DNA from: Aliikangiella maris
Lineage (GTDB): Bacteria; Pseudomonadota; Gammaproteobacteria; Enterobacterales; Kangiellaceae
DNA length: 64,000 bases
Direction of reading: 5' to 3'
Assembly: GCF_040719265.1 (NCBI RefSeq)
Contig: NZ_JBFDAH010000007.1
Location: 209,385 to 273,384, forward strand
Part shown: positions 43,326 through 53,508 of the stretch, piece after piece
Position numbering within the stretch: the stretch's first letter is position 1
How the letters are laid out: every line of letters begins with the position of its first letter
Made by a program: the position numbers and the translations under genes
The notes under the pieces: model-generated
Databases searched by the model: none
What the model was told of the DNA's origin: nothing
What the model saw: only the letters and a program-made list of their open reading frames with translations

Positions 43326-44792
43326 CTATATTTCATGGGTGCCGGTTTTAATGGTTTTAGTTTGAGACATTGATTGATTTTGCACTTGCAGCCCTGTTCG
43401 ACGCTGCTTAATCAGTTGTTCAAGACTAACGGGCAACATAATAGTCAAGTCAAATAAACTCACCATAATATCACTTAAATGTCGGCATAAACTGCCAAAC
43501 ATACGTACTATCACGCGTAGTAATCGCAAAACGCCAATGATGCATAACCCAAGAATAATTCTTAGTGAATGAATAAAAGACTCAAGCGGGATAGCGATAA
43601 ATGCCAGAGCAAAAGGCAAAATAAATCCCATGATCATTTGTCCAAGCGATGGAATCCAGCGAAAACGCGCTTCAACAATGCCTGTTTCAGCGCCAATATT
43701 GACTAGCGACTGTTGCAGCGCTTCTCTATCTAAAGCCAGTAAGTCGCGCATATAGGCTAAAGAGGCTTCAATTGAAGCAAGAATCGTCAAAATCACAAAG
43801 GTGACTATCATCATCTTTTTACGCATTTGATCATCCATTGAACTGATTACTGGAAACAAATGAGTAATTCTAAGCGACTCCAATAGAAATAATCCCATGG
43901 CAATTTCAATTAATATAATCACCAGAGCAGCAATGTCGGAAGTTTTCATACTACCAATATAACTTGCACCGCCCACCATTTCAGACATAGGCATTGCTAT
44001 TAACTGGAAATTAATTAAACCACCAAGGATAGCAATAAACAAAACCAATCCCGAAATAAAAAATTGGGTTAACGCAGAAGACTCCAAGCGATTCAGTGCG
44101 CTATTTTTGGCAGCAAGAATTTCAACATAATGGGAAACTTGTTGATCGATAGTTTTGGAACATTTATCTAAACCACTAATTTTATCTTTTACTGCATTTA
44201 AGCATCCATGAATACTGCGCCACTGCGGTTGCATCTGAGCCAATAAGCGATGACTTTCAGCTGATGCTTTTTTATAAGTTTTTAATGTTTGCTCATGAGA
44301 TTGCTCTACCGCTTTTTTAATGTTCGTGAGTATTTTTATTACCGTCGGATCACCATTGCTTGGCAAATTTGAAATAGTTTCAACAACCTCACTCCATGCC
44401 GGTGGTAGCGGTGCAGCCCCGACTGATTTTTGATAATCACTTTCAATTTTTTCAACTGCTTCCATAATTTGGCGATGTAAACCTGGATATTGCGCCAGAT
44501 CACGCTGTACAATATGATTAATCCGAGTAAACTCCCGCTCAATTGATTTTTCTGCCGCTTTTGTACCGTTGGCAACTAAAATTTCATGATTACGCTGGGT
44601 CATCCGTAATTCAAGTTTTAGTAAACTTAACGCCCATTGACGCATTAAGGTGTAAATTGCGCTACCGGTTGACTGAAATACTTTATGCGCTTGAACGCGA
44701 CCAAGATAAAAAACAATTACAACCAGTAAAGCCCAGATAATTAGCGACACCGCCAAACTATCGGACCATAAAGTCATCGTTTCATTTGCCAT
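43326..44792 (-). CDS. Multi-TM membrane protein with coiled-coil domain, partner of VWA lipoprotein
   Basis: 488 residues from the ATG at 44792, which has a perfect AAGGAGG 6 bases upstream. One TM helix near the N-terminus is followed by about 190 residues of helical, coiled-coil-like sequence (LELRMTQRNHEILVANG..., SHYVEILAAKNSALNRLESS). Four to five TM helices follow (for example FFISGLVLFIAILGGLINFQ and AALVIILIEIAMGLFLLES), then a basic amphipathic tail. No family is recognised. With the VWA lipoprotein it forms a two-gene unit divergent from the two-component genes. Confidence 0.6.
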   Translation of the reverse strand: MANETMTLWSDSLAVSLIIWALLVVIVFYLGRVQAHKVFQSTGSAIYTLMRQWALSLLKLELRMTQRNHEILVANGTKAAEKSIEREFTRINHIVQRDLAQYPGLHRQIMEAVEKIESDYQKSVGAAPLPPAWSEVVETISNLPSNGDPTVIKILTNIKKAVEQSHEQTLKTYKKASAESHRLLAQMQPQWRSIHGCLNAVKDKISGLDKCSKTIDQQVSHYVEILAAKNSALNRLESSALTQFFISGLVLFIAILGGLINFQLIAMPMSEMVGGASYIGSMKTSDIAALVIILIEIAMGLFLLESLRITHLFPVISSMDDQMRKKMMIVTFVILTILASIEASLAYMRDLLALDREALQQSLVNIGAETGIVEARFRWIPSLGQMIMGFILPFALAFIAIPLESFIHSLRIILGLCIIGVLRLLRVIVRMFGSLCRHLSDIMVSLFDLTIMLPVSLEQLIKQRRTGLQVQNQSMSQTKTIKTGTHEI

Positions 44793-45161
44793 AAAGCCCT
44801 CCTTAATTAACAATAAATAAACCAAAATGAATAATAAGCCATACTACAGCCCAATCAGTATGGCCGAGCGCTGTGAAAAATCGGTGAGAATATAACGTTG
44901 AAAAGCACACTATTTAGAAAACTAAAGATAAATGAATGCTTGATTACATGTTACTGAATAAAAATCTTCAAAATTTGCTAAAAATTGCCACAAATTAAAA
45001 GCCAATAGCTGTTAAAGTGTGCAATTATGCATCCTTGTGAGACAGCCTCGGCAACCAATTATGACCAGTGAGTCTCGTTTAATATGGATTTTATGTAGTT
45101 TGGGTGTAGGTTCTATTGTCATCATTATAAACTTTATCACCATTATTATAATGAGGTGTCC
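44793..45161. other. Divergent intergenic region, VWA unit / two-component unit
   Basis: 369 bp that should hold promoters of both units. A plus-strand frame at 45061 reads one hydrophobic helix (RLIWILCSLGVGSIVIIINF), but it runs on through the response-regulator start, so I treat it as chance. Confidence 0.4.
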
Positions 45162-45962
45162 ATGGCTAAAATTTTCTGGGTTGAAGACCAATTACACTGG
45201 GTCAATAAATTCAAGGCAATACTGGAAAACGCTGATTTCGCAGATGGTGCCACAAGCAATGAAGTGGCTGTTTATCGATTTGTCGAAACGGCACGTCAGG
45301 CAATAAATCATCACACATCGACACCAGATATCATCATTTTAGATGCCAACATGAATGGCAATGATGATGCTGGTATTTGTTTATCCCATTTAATTGCTAA
45401 AAAGTGGCGAGATATACCCGTTATTTATCTATCTGAGCATAGCGGCACGCATATTGAAGAAAAGGCTTTTGAACTAAGTCAGGCACAAGATTTTATCGCC
45501 AAACACCAACAAAATGTTGAGCAGGTTGTCTGTTGGCGAATCAAAGCATTAATTCGGCAGGCTAAATTAAATGCGCCAAATAATTTGTCAATCAGTCACC
45601 CAGATAACATCATTCAAAGTGGCCAACTGTTGATTGATTTAACCAGTTGGAATGTTTATTGGCATGGTATTAAATTAATGAATCCAGCGAATTCTCAGCG
45701 CCCGCTCACGCCTATTCCCAGAAAAATTTTACGCCAACTCGTCAACGCATCACCACATCCACTGACGACTGACCAAATGGCTGAAAAACTAGATTTAGAA
45801 AAATTGACTTATGCAAATTATCGACAGCATATTAAGACACTGCGACACGCATTTGAACAGGCAGCCCGGCAAGCAAGTCAATCGAGCTTTTTAACCTTAT
45901 GTAAAAATGGTCGAGGAATTGTCACATTTGGCGACGAAGGCGCCTATTGTTGGAAAAAATAA
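45162..45962 (+). CDS. Two-component response regulator, OmpR-type
   Basis: 266 residues from the ATG at 45162 (GAGGT 6 bases upstream). The receiver has the acidic pair in FWVEDQ, the phospho-acceptor Asp in IIILDANMNG and the switch region YLSEHSG, with K of the usual K-P replaced in DFIAKH. The C-terminal domain is a winged helix: LTPIPRKILRQLV, YANYRQHIKTLRHAF and NGRGIVTFG. It is paired with the histidine kinase 3 bp downstream and may control the divergent VWA/membrane unit. Confidence 0.78.
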   Translation: MAKIFWVEDQLHWVNKFKAILENADFADGATSNEVAVYRFVETARQAINHHTSTPDIIILDANMNGNDDAGICLSHLIAKKWRDIPVIYLSEHSGTHIEEKAFELSQAQDFIAKHQQNVEQVVCWRIKALIRQAKLNAPNNLSISHPDNIIQSGQLLIDLTSWNVYWHGIKLMNPANSQRPLTPIPRKILRQLVNASPHPLTTDQMAEKLDLEKLTYANYRQHIKTLRHAFEQAARQASQSSFLTLCKNGRGIVTFGDEGAYCWKK

Positions 45963-45965
45963 TCA

Positions 45966-47879
45966 ATGAACAAAAGTGAACAACAGCAAGCCCTACCCAA
46001 GCTTCCGCCAATTCGACTAATCTTTCCCTGGTTTAGTCTGCTGTTTTCGGTGCTAGTTATTACACTGTTGATACTCAGTCAAGAAACGGAGCTACTGTAC
46101 CAATATCCAATTTTACAAAATCAATTTACTTTAAATACAAAATTAGCCGCACTACTTTTTTTAGGAACGATTTACTTAGTTGAAATTAGCTTGTTTTTCT
46201 CGAGCCAAAAAAAAGCAAAAAAACTGGTTAGTCACTTAAAAAGCCAATTAGCATTTTTATTTAAAAGCAAAAAGCAAGAACAGCAAAAAGTTCACTTATA
46301 TTCAAACCACACCGAAAAACTAAAGCTCTTTATCAGCGACAAATTACTTGAATATATTGAATATGACGAAAAATTTATTCACTTCAAAGGCATTGCAGCA
46401 GAAATTCGTCACAATGGCATTATCAGTTTTGACAAAGTAATTACCGCGTTACAGCATGCGATTGAGCAACAACACTTTCTCAACTTATATGAATCACCTG
46501 ACTATACGGCAAAGAGTCTGCGATCAGAGAGCGGTAAGACATCGTTAGACTCAGCGATCAATGTTCACCAAACGCATTCAAACGAAGAAAGGTCAATTTA
46601 TCCACATAACTTACAAGAAAAAACAATGGCAATACTGCCTCAAAATGAACGCGCGATACAAAGCATAGTAGATTATCGTTCTGCGATTGATGCCATGCGC
46701 TACCTGTGGGATTTGCTTGATTTATCAACGGCAGAAAATTTGGCACTACATATAGGCAATCAATTGATTGAATGTGAAGAACTCTATTTTCAGCAGCATT
46801 TAAGTAATAGCTTAAATAGCACTATTCCCCAAAGGTTAAGCGATAACATTGACATGCCAACCACTCCGGTGTTTTTTCCTCAATTAGCGATACTCACGAG
46901 CATCACAGGATTTTGTGATGAGCCAATCATCAGCGAAAAAATAGCCCTTGGAAAAATTAATGAAGCCGAGTTTTCTCAAGCTTTTTATTTTAGTAATTCA
47001 CAGTTTATTCTTGATTTAGCACCTACCGAAGTATTGCTTGGCAATGTTAATCATATACGTTTATTACTTGAAAACTTAGTTAAGAATGCCCTATTTTTCT
47101 CACAGAGAAAAACCACAAAAAAACATCAAAAGCCTATCTTTATTTCACTAAAATCTGCAGAGAATCATATCCGGATCAACATTTATAATCATGGCCCACA
47201 TATTGCCGACGAAAATTTGCAGGATATTTTTAAATTAGGCTATTCAACTCGCAGAAAAAAAGCACACCACGGCAAGGGACTAGGGCTCTTTTTTTGCAAG
47301 GAAATTATTAATGGTTATCAAGGGCATATTCAACCACTCAATTTATATAATCAACCGCAGCAATATCAGCTCGACATACTATTGGCTAACGATGAACTTC
47401 ACACTTACAATATCGCTATACAACTTGACGAAAACAAGTTGCTTGGCAAAACCCAGTTATTTTGTCAGTTAATTCTTGCTGAACAAAATCCTGACTCAGA
47501 TAGTCTCACAGATGATGATGACGAAAAGCCAACACTAAAAAAATCAATTGTGCTTGAGTTTGATATACCAATAATTTCACTTTGCATTGCCCATGCAGAT
47601 AAACAGGATGAAAAATATCAAAGTCTAGTGGCGTCATATCAGCCGTTTAAATGGTTAGCGCCCAGCAGCTATTCGCTAAGCCAATGGCAAATTACAATTG
47701 CACCTTTTAAAAAACAACATCAGTTAATTTTTGAACCGCTTGATATTAATGGTGTGATGTTTGATATTAAAATACCAACCGCAGAATCTCGCCTGCAAGA
47801 GCAGGAATTTGAACTTGGTGAATCTAATTTGGACAGCGAACTAGAGAAATGGTCTCACTCCTTTCAGACATTAACTTAA
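45966..47879 (+). CDS. Sensor histidine kinase, atypical
   Basis: 637 residues. Two TM helices lie in the first 75 residues (FSLLFSVLVITLLIL and LAALLFLGTIYLVEISLFF), with a coiled coil after them. A GHKL ATPase domain is clear: N-box LLLENLVKNALFF, G1 around YNHGPHIADENLQDIFKLGYS and G2 HGKGLGLFFCKEI. I do not see the usual H-E/D-x-R/K phospho-acceptor box ahead of it. The last about 160 residues have an acidic insert (SLTDDDDEKP) and no known domain. It pairs with the response regulator. Confidence 0.75.
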   Translation: MNKSEQQQALPKLPPIRLIFPWFSLLFSVLVITLLILSQETELLYQYPILQNQFTLNTKLAALLFLGTIYLVEISLFFSSQKKAKKLVSHLKSQLAFLFKSKKQEQQKVHLYSNHTEKLKLFISDKLLEYIEYDEKFIHFKGIAAEIRHNGIISFDKVITALQHAIEQQHFLNLYESPDYTAKSLRSESGKTSLDSAINVHQTHSNEERSIYPHNLQEKTMAILPQNERAIQSIVDYRSAIDAMRYLWDLLDLSTAENLALHIGNQLIECEELYFQQHLSNSLNSTIPQRLSDNIDMPTTPVFFPQLAILTSITGFCDEPIISEKIALGKINEAEFSQAFYFSNSQFILDLAPTEVLLGNVNHIRLLLENLVKNALFFSQRKTTKKHQKPIFISLKSAENHIRINIYNHGPHIADENLQDIFKLGYSTRRKKAHHGKGLGLFFCKEIINGYQGHIQPLNLYNQPQQYQLDILLANDELHTYNIAIQLDENKLLGKTQLFCQLILAEQNPDSDSLTDDDDEKPTLKKSIVLEFDIPIISLCIAHADKQDEKYQSLVASYQPFKWLAPSSYSLSQWQITIAPFKKQHQLIFEPLDINGVMFDIKIPTAESRLQEQEFELGESNLDSELEKWSHSFQTLT

Positions 47880-48141
47880 TCGATTTAATCTCAAATAAAT
47901 ATAATTAAGTCTTTTGTATATTGAATCTTTTATTTTAGGTACAGGTGATTTAATTATTTTTTACTTTAATCGCACTTTTTTTTGCTTTTATTTTTATGGA
48001 GATCAGTTATTATATTAGAGGTTTGTAATAACAGCCAATTTTTAAGTAATTGTCTGGAATTAAGTGGTATGGGACAATTCAACTGAATTTAAACCTAAAT
48101 TTCAATCTGAATTTAAAAAGTAATCAACTGGAGTGATTAAA

Positions 48142-48369
48142 ATGAAAAACACAAAGCTATCTTTAGTTTTGGGAGTCGCCTCTTTATCTTTGACCGCCCT
48201 GAGTGCAAATGCATCAACTTTATCTGTCAATGAAATTATGCAACCAGCCAAAATGGAACTAACCAGTTATCAAGCTGATTCACTCAACAAAAGCAAAAAA
48301 ACCTTAAGCAAAAGCAAGAAAACCCTCGAAAAAAGCAAAAGAAAACTCGAAAAAAGTAAGCGCATATAA
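48142..48369 (+). CDS. Small secreted protein built of 7-residue KSKK repeats
   Basis: 75 residues, ATG at 48142 with GGAG 9 bases upstream. A good Sec signal peptide (LVLGVASLSLTALSANA|S) leaves a mature chain of about 50 residues. The C-terminal half is four tandem units of the type x-K-S-K-(K/R)-x-L, coded by 21-bp repeats. It is strongly basic and predicted to be an amphipathic helix with leucine every seventh residue. No family recognised. It could bind nucleic acid or acidic polymer, or act on membranes. A strong hairpin follows the gene. Confidence 0.7.
   Translation: MKNTKLSLVLGVASLSLTALSANASTLSVNEIMQPAKMELTSYQADSLNKSKKTLSKSKKTLEKSKRKLEKSKRI
48274..48369 (+). repeat. 21-bp tandem repeat encoding heptads
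   Basis: Consecutive codon blocks read NKSKKTL, SKSKKTL, EKSKRKL, EKSKRI. The DNA units keep the AAAAGCAA core with third-position changes, so the repeat is under protein-level constraint. Confidence 0.8.
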
Positions 48370-48405
48370 TTTGCTCAGCATTTAAATCGACTGGCAAGAA
48401 TTTCA

Positions 48406-48440
48406 CATAAGCCATTGATTCACTTTAATGGCTTATGTTT
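48406..48440 (+). terminator. Hairpin terminator after the repeat protein gene
   Basis: The 11-bp perfect stem CATAAGCCATT/AATGGCTTATG has a 10-nt loop and TTT after it. The remaining bases to 49002 (about 560 bp) show no supported gene. Confidence 0.7.
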
Positions 48441-49002
48441 ATAAACATACTCTCTTTTAAATTGACGAATTATTTTAATAGATAATCTTATAATTCAGCC
48501 CTTTTTATCAAAAATATTACTTTCACCCACACCAATTTCATTTAAATCAAATTTATTTCATCCGCTATTTTTTAATTTGTACAAATTTTTATCTAACCTA
48601 GATTCGCTGTTAGCTGCATAATTGCGCGATCTTTAGATGGTCACACGATATTCAAAGATAGTTTGCTGAATATTATTGGCTAAGGAATTAAAAAGCACGC
48701 AAAACAAGTATTACTCTATCAAATTCAATCCTTGTTTGCGTGCAGACCTGCTCAGACTGGAGAGCAATTTACAGGGAAGAAATCATTAGTTCATACAACC
48801 ACTGAATATAGAAACCCAGCGCTTACACTTAATTTAACTTCGATTCAAATACTTGCGGTTCAAATCAAGTGCTGTATAACAATCAAACAATATATCGACA
48901 GATTAACAACAACCTTAACTGATTAAATATTGGTCAAACCATTAACTGCCTTCTAATAATAAAAATGTGAGCGTTTAGCTAAAATGCAAACATGAAATAG
49001 CC

Positions 49003-49977
49003 TCATTGATATATTGCCAGGGTAAGCTTGAGCTGCTCAATGACTTTATCTTTTAATAAAGCTGGCGATAAGACGCTAACTTGACTACCCAATCTTAAAA
49101 TGTCTTGAATCAATTCTTGCGGATTAGTTTTATTAAAGGGAAAAGTCAGGTGATAACTGCCGTCATCCATTAATTCTCCTTGTTGCTGCGGATGCCAGCT
49201 TTCCTCCATCACCCTCAGGGCAATCGATGTATCAAATTGAAGAGTCACCCAATCGACTTCTCCTCCTGCATAAATGCCATAATTTTCACCAAAATAATCA
49301 TCAAGCAATTTAGCATCAATTAATCGGTAGTCGTCGCTTGAAGGAGCAATCTGATCAATATTCTCCAATGCAAAAGTCCGATAATCCTCTCGCACATGGC
49401 ACCAAGCATCAACATACCAGTTGTTTCGGTAGTTTATAATTCTTTGTGGAGATATTTCACGATGCGTCAGGATTCCTTCATCTTGAGAACGATAGCGCAT
49501 TTTGATTCGATACCCTCTTAACGTCGCTTCTACCATTTTGCTGAGCGAAGTATTATTCACATTCCGAACCGCGACCCCCAACAACTTAACTTTACTAGAG
49601 ATCGATTCAATTGGTAGCGCATTCTTACCCAATAACTGGCTAATTTTTTGACTGATTGGATACAACTCTTCGGCAAGTAACCCGACGCCGGTTTGCCCAA
49701 TGAGCGCCTGAATCATCAGCAGAGCTTGAAGTTCTGCCTGACTGAACCACAAGCCTGGTAGCTCATAGCCGGATGCACTGCTTTGCTCATATTGATAGCC
49801 GCCGAGCTCACGGTTATAGATGATTGGAGCCCCCAAAAACTCAGTCATGTGCTTTTTAACCCGGTTAAAAGTTGCCCGTGAGCACTCCATTTTGCTCAAG
49901 ATTTCCTGCAAAGCAATGGCAGTTTTTCGCCCGCTTAGAATTCGGTGTAAATCATAAATTCGATCAAAACCATCCAT
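49003..49977 (-). CDS. WYL-domain transcriptional regulator (YafY type)
   Basis: 324 residues, AAGG before the ATG. An N-terminal HTH (FDRIYDLHRILSGRKTAIALQEI then MECSRATFNRVKKHM) is followed by a WYL domain (QRIINYRNNWYVDAWCHVREDYRTFALENI) and a WCX C-terminal part (LQFDTSIALRVMEESWHPQQQG). WYL regulators sense small molecules or nucleic acid ends and often control defence or stress genes. No obvious target is adjacent. The upstream 1.6 kb is gene-poor. Confidence 0.88.
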   Translation of the reverse strand: MDGFDRIYDLHRILSGRKTAIALQEILSKMECSRATFNRVKKHMTEFLGAPIIYNRELGGYQYEQSSASGYELPGLWFSQAELQALLMIQALIGQTGVGLLAEELYPISQKISQLLGKNALPIESISSKVKLLGVAVRNVNNTSLSKMVEATLRGYRIKMRYRSQDEGILTHREISPQRIINYRNNWYVDAWCHVREDYRTFALENIDQIAPSSDDYRLIDAKLLDDYFGENYGIYAGGEVDWVTLQFDTSIALRVMEESWHPQQQGELMDDGSYHLTFPFNKTNPQELIQDILRLGSQVSVLSPALLKDKVIEQLKLTLAIYQ

Positions 49978-51600
49978 TTCAAAAAACCTTTTATTTTTTT
50001 ACTGACTGTCTCACCTTTTGAGACATGTGTCGCTGATAATAGCATCCAGTGAGCGATGATTCACGGCAACGATACCCCATCAAGGTATCTATATATAAAA
50101 CCATAAAAATCAATAAGTTAGGCAATTCATAACGACTATCAATAGCCTCACGGAAAGATACGGCAACAAGATAGTTCGGGGTAGACCACAAGGCGGTGCT
50201 TCGCAATGGAGCAAAACATAAGGAATGAAATACCCAAAAAATGAAGCTTAACATAGTCTTACAAGCTTAAGGAAAGCAAATTGATTTGCAGAACAACAAA
50301 CAAAAGGATTACGGATAGAATCAGTTGATTGAATGTAACCTTATATAATGTGACCTCATAAAATGGACACACGGATATAAAAAAGATAAGGGAATACCCC
50401 ACTCGAGCAAGGCCGCAAAATTGAAGGAGTGAATAGGAAAATCGGTCACAAGGAAACTCAACTATAGGGAATTTTCAGTCGTAAAGGCTTTTTACAAGGA
50501 CTGGGACTATGAATAGGCAAATGACTCAAATTGGTAATAAAAATTGGTAATATTAATGGATTGTATTTTAACCAAGGAAGGTGCATTATTTGCTCAGAAA
50601 ACAGGCAAAAAAATAAGATTTCGATGAGAAACGTACTAATTTAGCGAAAGTAGATGATAAAAATTAAATTTGCAAATCGTACACTCAGTGAATATTAACG
50701 TCATATAAAGACATAAAATCCACTGATAGAAATAAATTTGTCATGGAAGGTTGGTATATTATTCAACCAAAGCAGGAAGCAAATCTAACAAACAAATTGG
50801 TTTATTAGGATTTTTAAGTTTATTGCTAAATATTATTTTATAACTAAAAGTCAGCATTACTTTAAGTTAACAAGAAAAAATAAAAGAAAAAGACAATAAA
50901 ATAAAAAACGGAACAAAATAACAAAAATAGAGTAGTTAAACGAATTTCTGGTAATCAGAAACCGAATCAAATGGATGTCATTGTCTTAGCCAGTGGATGG
51001 TTAGCCTTAAGGACAGAAAATTGCCATAGGATGGCACTACTCAACCTGCCACAAAAGGGAAGCACAAGGAAGATAAAGTATATACTGGAAAATACTTAAG
51101 CGATTGGAAAGCTAAACCCATATATAAAGGATAAAGGTGAGGCCAGGGACGGCTGATTGTTTTAGTTTACACGGCTTTCATTGAACTATAAATGACCCTG
51201 TAAATAAATTGAATAACCCGTTAAGTTTCAGTAACAACCCGATGCTACCCTACCAGCCAACATATTTAATCGATATTCTTAATCTATATTATTGTTCAAT
51301 AACTCTTAATGAATATCTCTCACAAGCACGCCAATAAATATTATTCTTAACTTTTTTATCTCAATTTAAAATATTAGCTTCTGTGTAAATAAACTATCAA
51401 AAAGTTATGATTGAAATAAAAAACCACTGACACTTTATTATCTGAGAAAACCGCTTATAAAATAGCTTAAATCATCAAATAAATTGGTGAAATAAGCAAT
51501 CAAAGCGAGTAAAGTGTGGTGACGTAAATTGTGAAAAAATTACATATAAATCAAATTCATACTATAATTTTTAATAAATTTGAGAAAACTGCATCCATCT
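49978..51600. other. 1.6-kb stretch without a recognisable gene
   Basis: No frame in this stretch looks like protein. The plus strand is strongly purine-rich from about 50250 to 51150, unlike the neighbouring intergenic regions. The 87-codon minus frame at 49991-50254 has no ribosome site and odd composition. It could be a decayed element or a non-coding RNA, but nothing identifies it. Confidence 0.5.
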
Positions 51601-53442
51601 ATGAAGTATTGCAAAAGACTGTTCATAATCTTTAATTTGCTCTTATTAACTGCATTTCAGTTGCAGGCCGAAAGTCCGGAAGTTAAAGCATTTTTAAATA
51701 GTCTTGAATATGACCCCGTAAAATCCAGTAAAAAGATCGAAGAGTTTTTGGCCTCTCGCACGCTCAACGAAGAAGATCAATTAACCATTCTCTATACTCA
51801 GGGAGAGTATCAAGCTGCACTTGGTTTTTTAGCAAAATATGAAGCTATTGCCCAAGAAGGCTATGAAAGATCTAAAAAGCTCAAAGATTTTAAGCTCATC
51901 ACTAAATTCCGCATCAGCTTGGCATCGGCTTTTGCTCAAATGTCACGTTGGCCCGAGGCAAAAAGTTTATATGATGAAACTTTACGTTCATTAAAAGATA
52001 GCGATTACCAAGAACTTTATGGTTATGCCAATATGAACTATGGATTATCTTGCTATTACAACAATGAACTCAAAAGTGGATTAACCTATTTAACAACCGC
52101 ATATAATATTTTTGCAGAGACAGAAAGCACTTACTTACCGGCAATATTACAAAATATTGGGCTAATTTATGATGCGACAGGCGATCAAATAAAAGCGATT
52201 CAATATTTTAAGAAAGCACTCAGCCATATGGATGAAGAAAAATACCCACTGGCGGCCTCCCCGACCTATTATAATATTGGTTATACCTCTATAAAAATTA
52301 ACAAACTGGAAGAAGGTGAATACTATTTAAATAAATCATTAGAAATTGCTAAAAAATTTAATGCCGTTGATGGTATTGCATTTGCTTTAAGTCAGCTTGG
52401 TCAGCTTGAGCTTAAGAAAAAAGAATACGCTGTTGCACGCGGATATGTTGAAGAAACCTATAAACTTTCACTCGAATTAGGTAACAAGCGGTTAGAAAAC
52501 CTTTCATTATTTCAATTACTCGAAATTTACATCAAACAAAAGGACTTTGATAAGGCCCGTGAAACGCTAAAAAAATTAGACTGGTTTTTAAAGCATGGCG
52601 ATAAGCAATCACAAATCGGATTACTTAAGCTCAAAGCCGAAATGCACATGGAGCAAGAGCAGTTTAAGGACGCTGCCGAAGATGCCAAAAAGGTTTTTGA
52701 ACTGTTCGATTTAATCTACAACGAAAACAGTAGGCAAGAAGTTCATGAAGTACAAAATGAGTTTGAGAATCAAGTGGAAGAACAAAAACGTCAGCTACTT
52801 GAGCAAAAAAATGAACTGCAAGCACTAAAGATTTCTGAACAAAAAAAACAAAACTTTATCTATTTATTAGGTACTGCCGCGCTGAGCGTCATTGTCATTT
52901 TTTTAATCATATTTATTTTTCGTGAAATAAAAGTCAGAAGAAAAATTGCAAAAATGGCAATGACTGATGAATTAACCAAAGTCTCTAACCGACGCCATAT
53001 TACACAAAAAGCGACAGAAGAATTTAATCGGTTTAAGCGCTACAATGCACCTTGCCTATACTGTATTTTAGATCTCGACTTTTTCAAAAAAATCAATGAC
53101 TCATTCGGACATGATATTGGTGACTATGTATTGATTAAATTTGCCAAAGCGGTAACCAGCGTTATTCGCGAAGTTGATTACTTTGGCCGAATTGGTGGTG
53201 AAGAATGGTTATTGATTTTACCCCAAGCATCCATTGAAGAAGCCGCACAAATTTACACAAAAATTGTTAATCAATGCTTGGAAATTGATGTTCCCGATGA
53301 TTGCCCTAAAGTGACATTTAGTATGGGTATTTCAATTCTTCAGCCCTACGACGAAACAGCCGAAGATGCTATCAAACGTGCCGACACAGCACTTTACGAA
53401 GCGAAACGTAAAGGTAGAAATTGCTATGTAGTACTGTCTTAA
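51601..53442 (+). CDS. TPR-sensor diguanylate cyclase, GGEEW variant
   Basis: 613 residues from the ATG at 51601; an in-frame TTG seven codons earlier (51580) only lengthens the n-region. A signal peptide is followed by TPR repeats (about 30-390), a glutamine-rich coiled coil, a TM helix (FIYLLGTAALSVIVIFLII) and a GGDEF domain. The active loop is GGEEW rather than GGEEF, with the I-site RxxD (REVD) intact. The architecture matches the protein at 33775-35802, so the two are probably paralogs sensing in the periplasm. The F-to-W change in the last loop position is uncommon. Confidence 0.85.
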   Translation: MKYCKRLFIIFNLLLLTAFQLQAESPEVKAFLNSLEYDPVKSSKKIEEFLASRTLNEEDQLTILYTQGEYQAALGFLAKYEAIAQEGYERSKKLKDFKLITKFRISLASAFAQMSRWPEAKSLYDETLRSLKDSDYQELYGYANMNYGLSCYYNNELKSGLTYLTTAYNIFAETESTYLPAILQNIGLIYDATGDQIKAIQYFKKALSHMDEEKYPLAASPTYYNIGYTSIKINKLEEGEYYLNKSLEIAKKFNAVDGIAFALSQLGQLELKKKEYAVARGYVEETYKLSLELGNKRLENLSLFQLLEIYIKQKDFDKARETLKKLDWFLKHGDKQSQIGLLKLKAEMHMEQEQFKDAAEDAKKVFELFDLIYNENSRQEVHEVQNEFENQVEEQKRQLLEQKNELQALKISEQKKQNFIYLLGTAALSVIVIFLIIFIFREIKVRRKIAKMAMTDELTKVSNRRHITQKATEEFNRFKRYNAPCLYCILDLDFFKKINDSFGHDIGDYVLIKFAKAVTSVIREVDYFGRIGGEEWLLILPQASIEEAAQIYTKIVNQCLEIDVPDDCPKVTFSMGISILQPYDETAEDAIKRADTALYEAKRKGRNCYVVLS

Positions 53443-53476
53443 AATTTTAATCTGTAAAACGGCTAATGCTATTTTG

Positions 53477-53508
53477 ATATTTTTATATTTTTATATTTTT
53501 ATATTTTT
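53477..53508. repeat. Four perfect copies of ATATTTTT
   Basis: A 32-bp tandem array of an 8-mer lies 35 bp after the GGDEF gene, upstream of the protease lipoprotein. Confidence 0.9.

Noticed and set aside
45019..45306. A plus-strand frame with one hydrophobic helix before the response regulator
   Set aside because: It runs out of frame through the response-regulator start, which has its own good ribosome site. The helix is explained by AT-rich upstream DNA.
48732..48926. A 64-codon plus-strand frame
   Set aside because: No ribosome site, no similarity, and it lies in AT-rich intergenic DNA.
49991..50254. An 87-codon minus-strand open frame next to the WYL gene
   Set aside because: No ribosome site, unusual composition (long F/L/S stretch) and no recognisable similarity. 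It lies in a region where all frames look non-coding.
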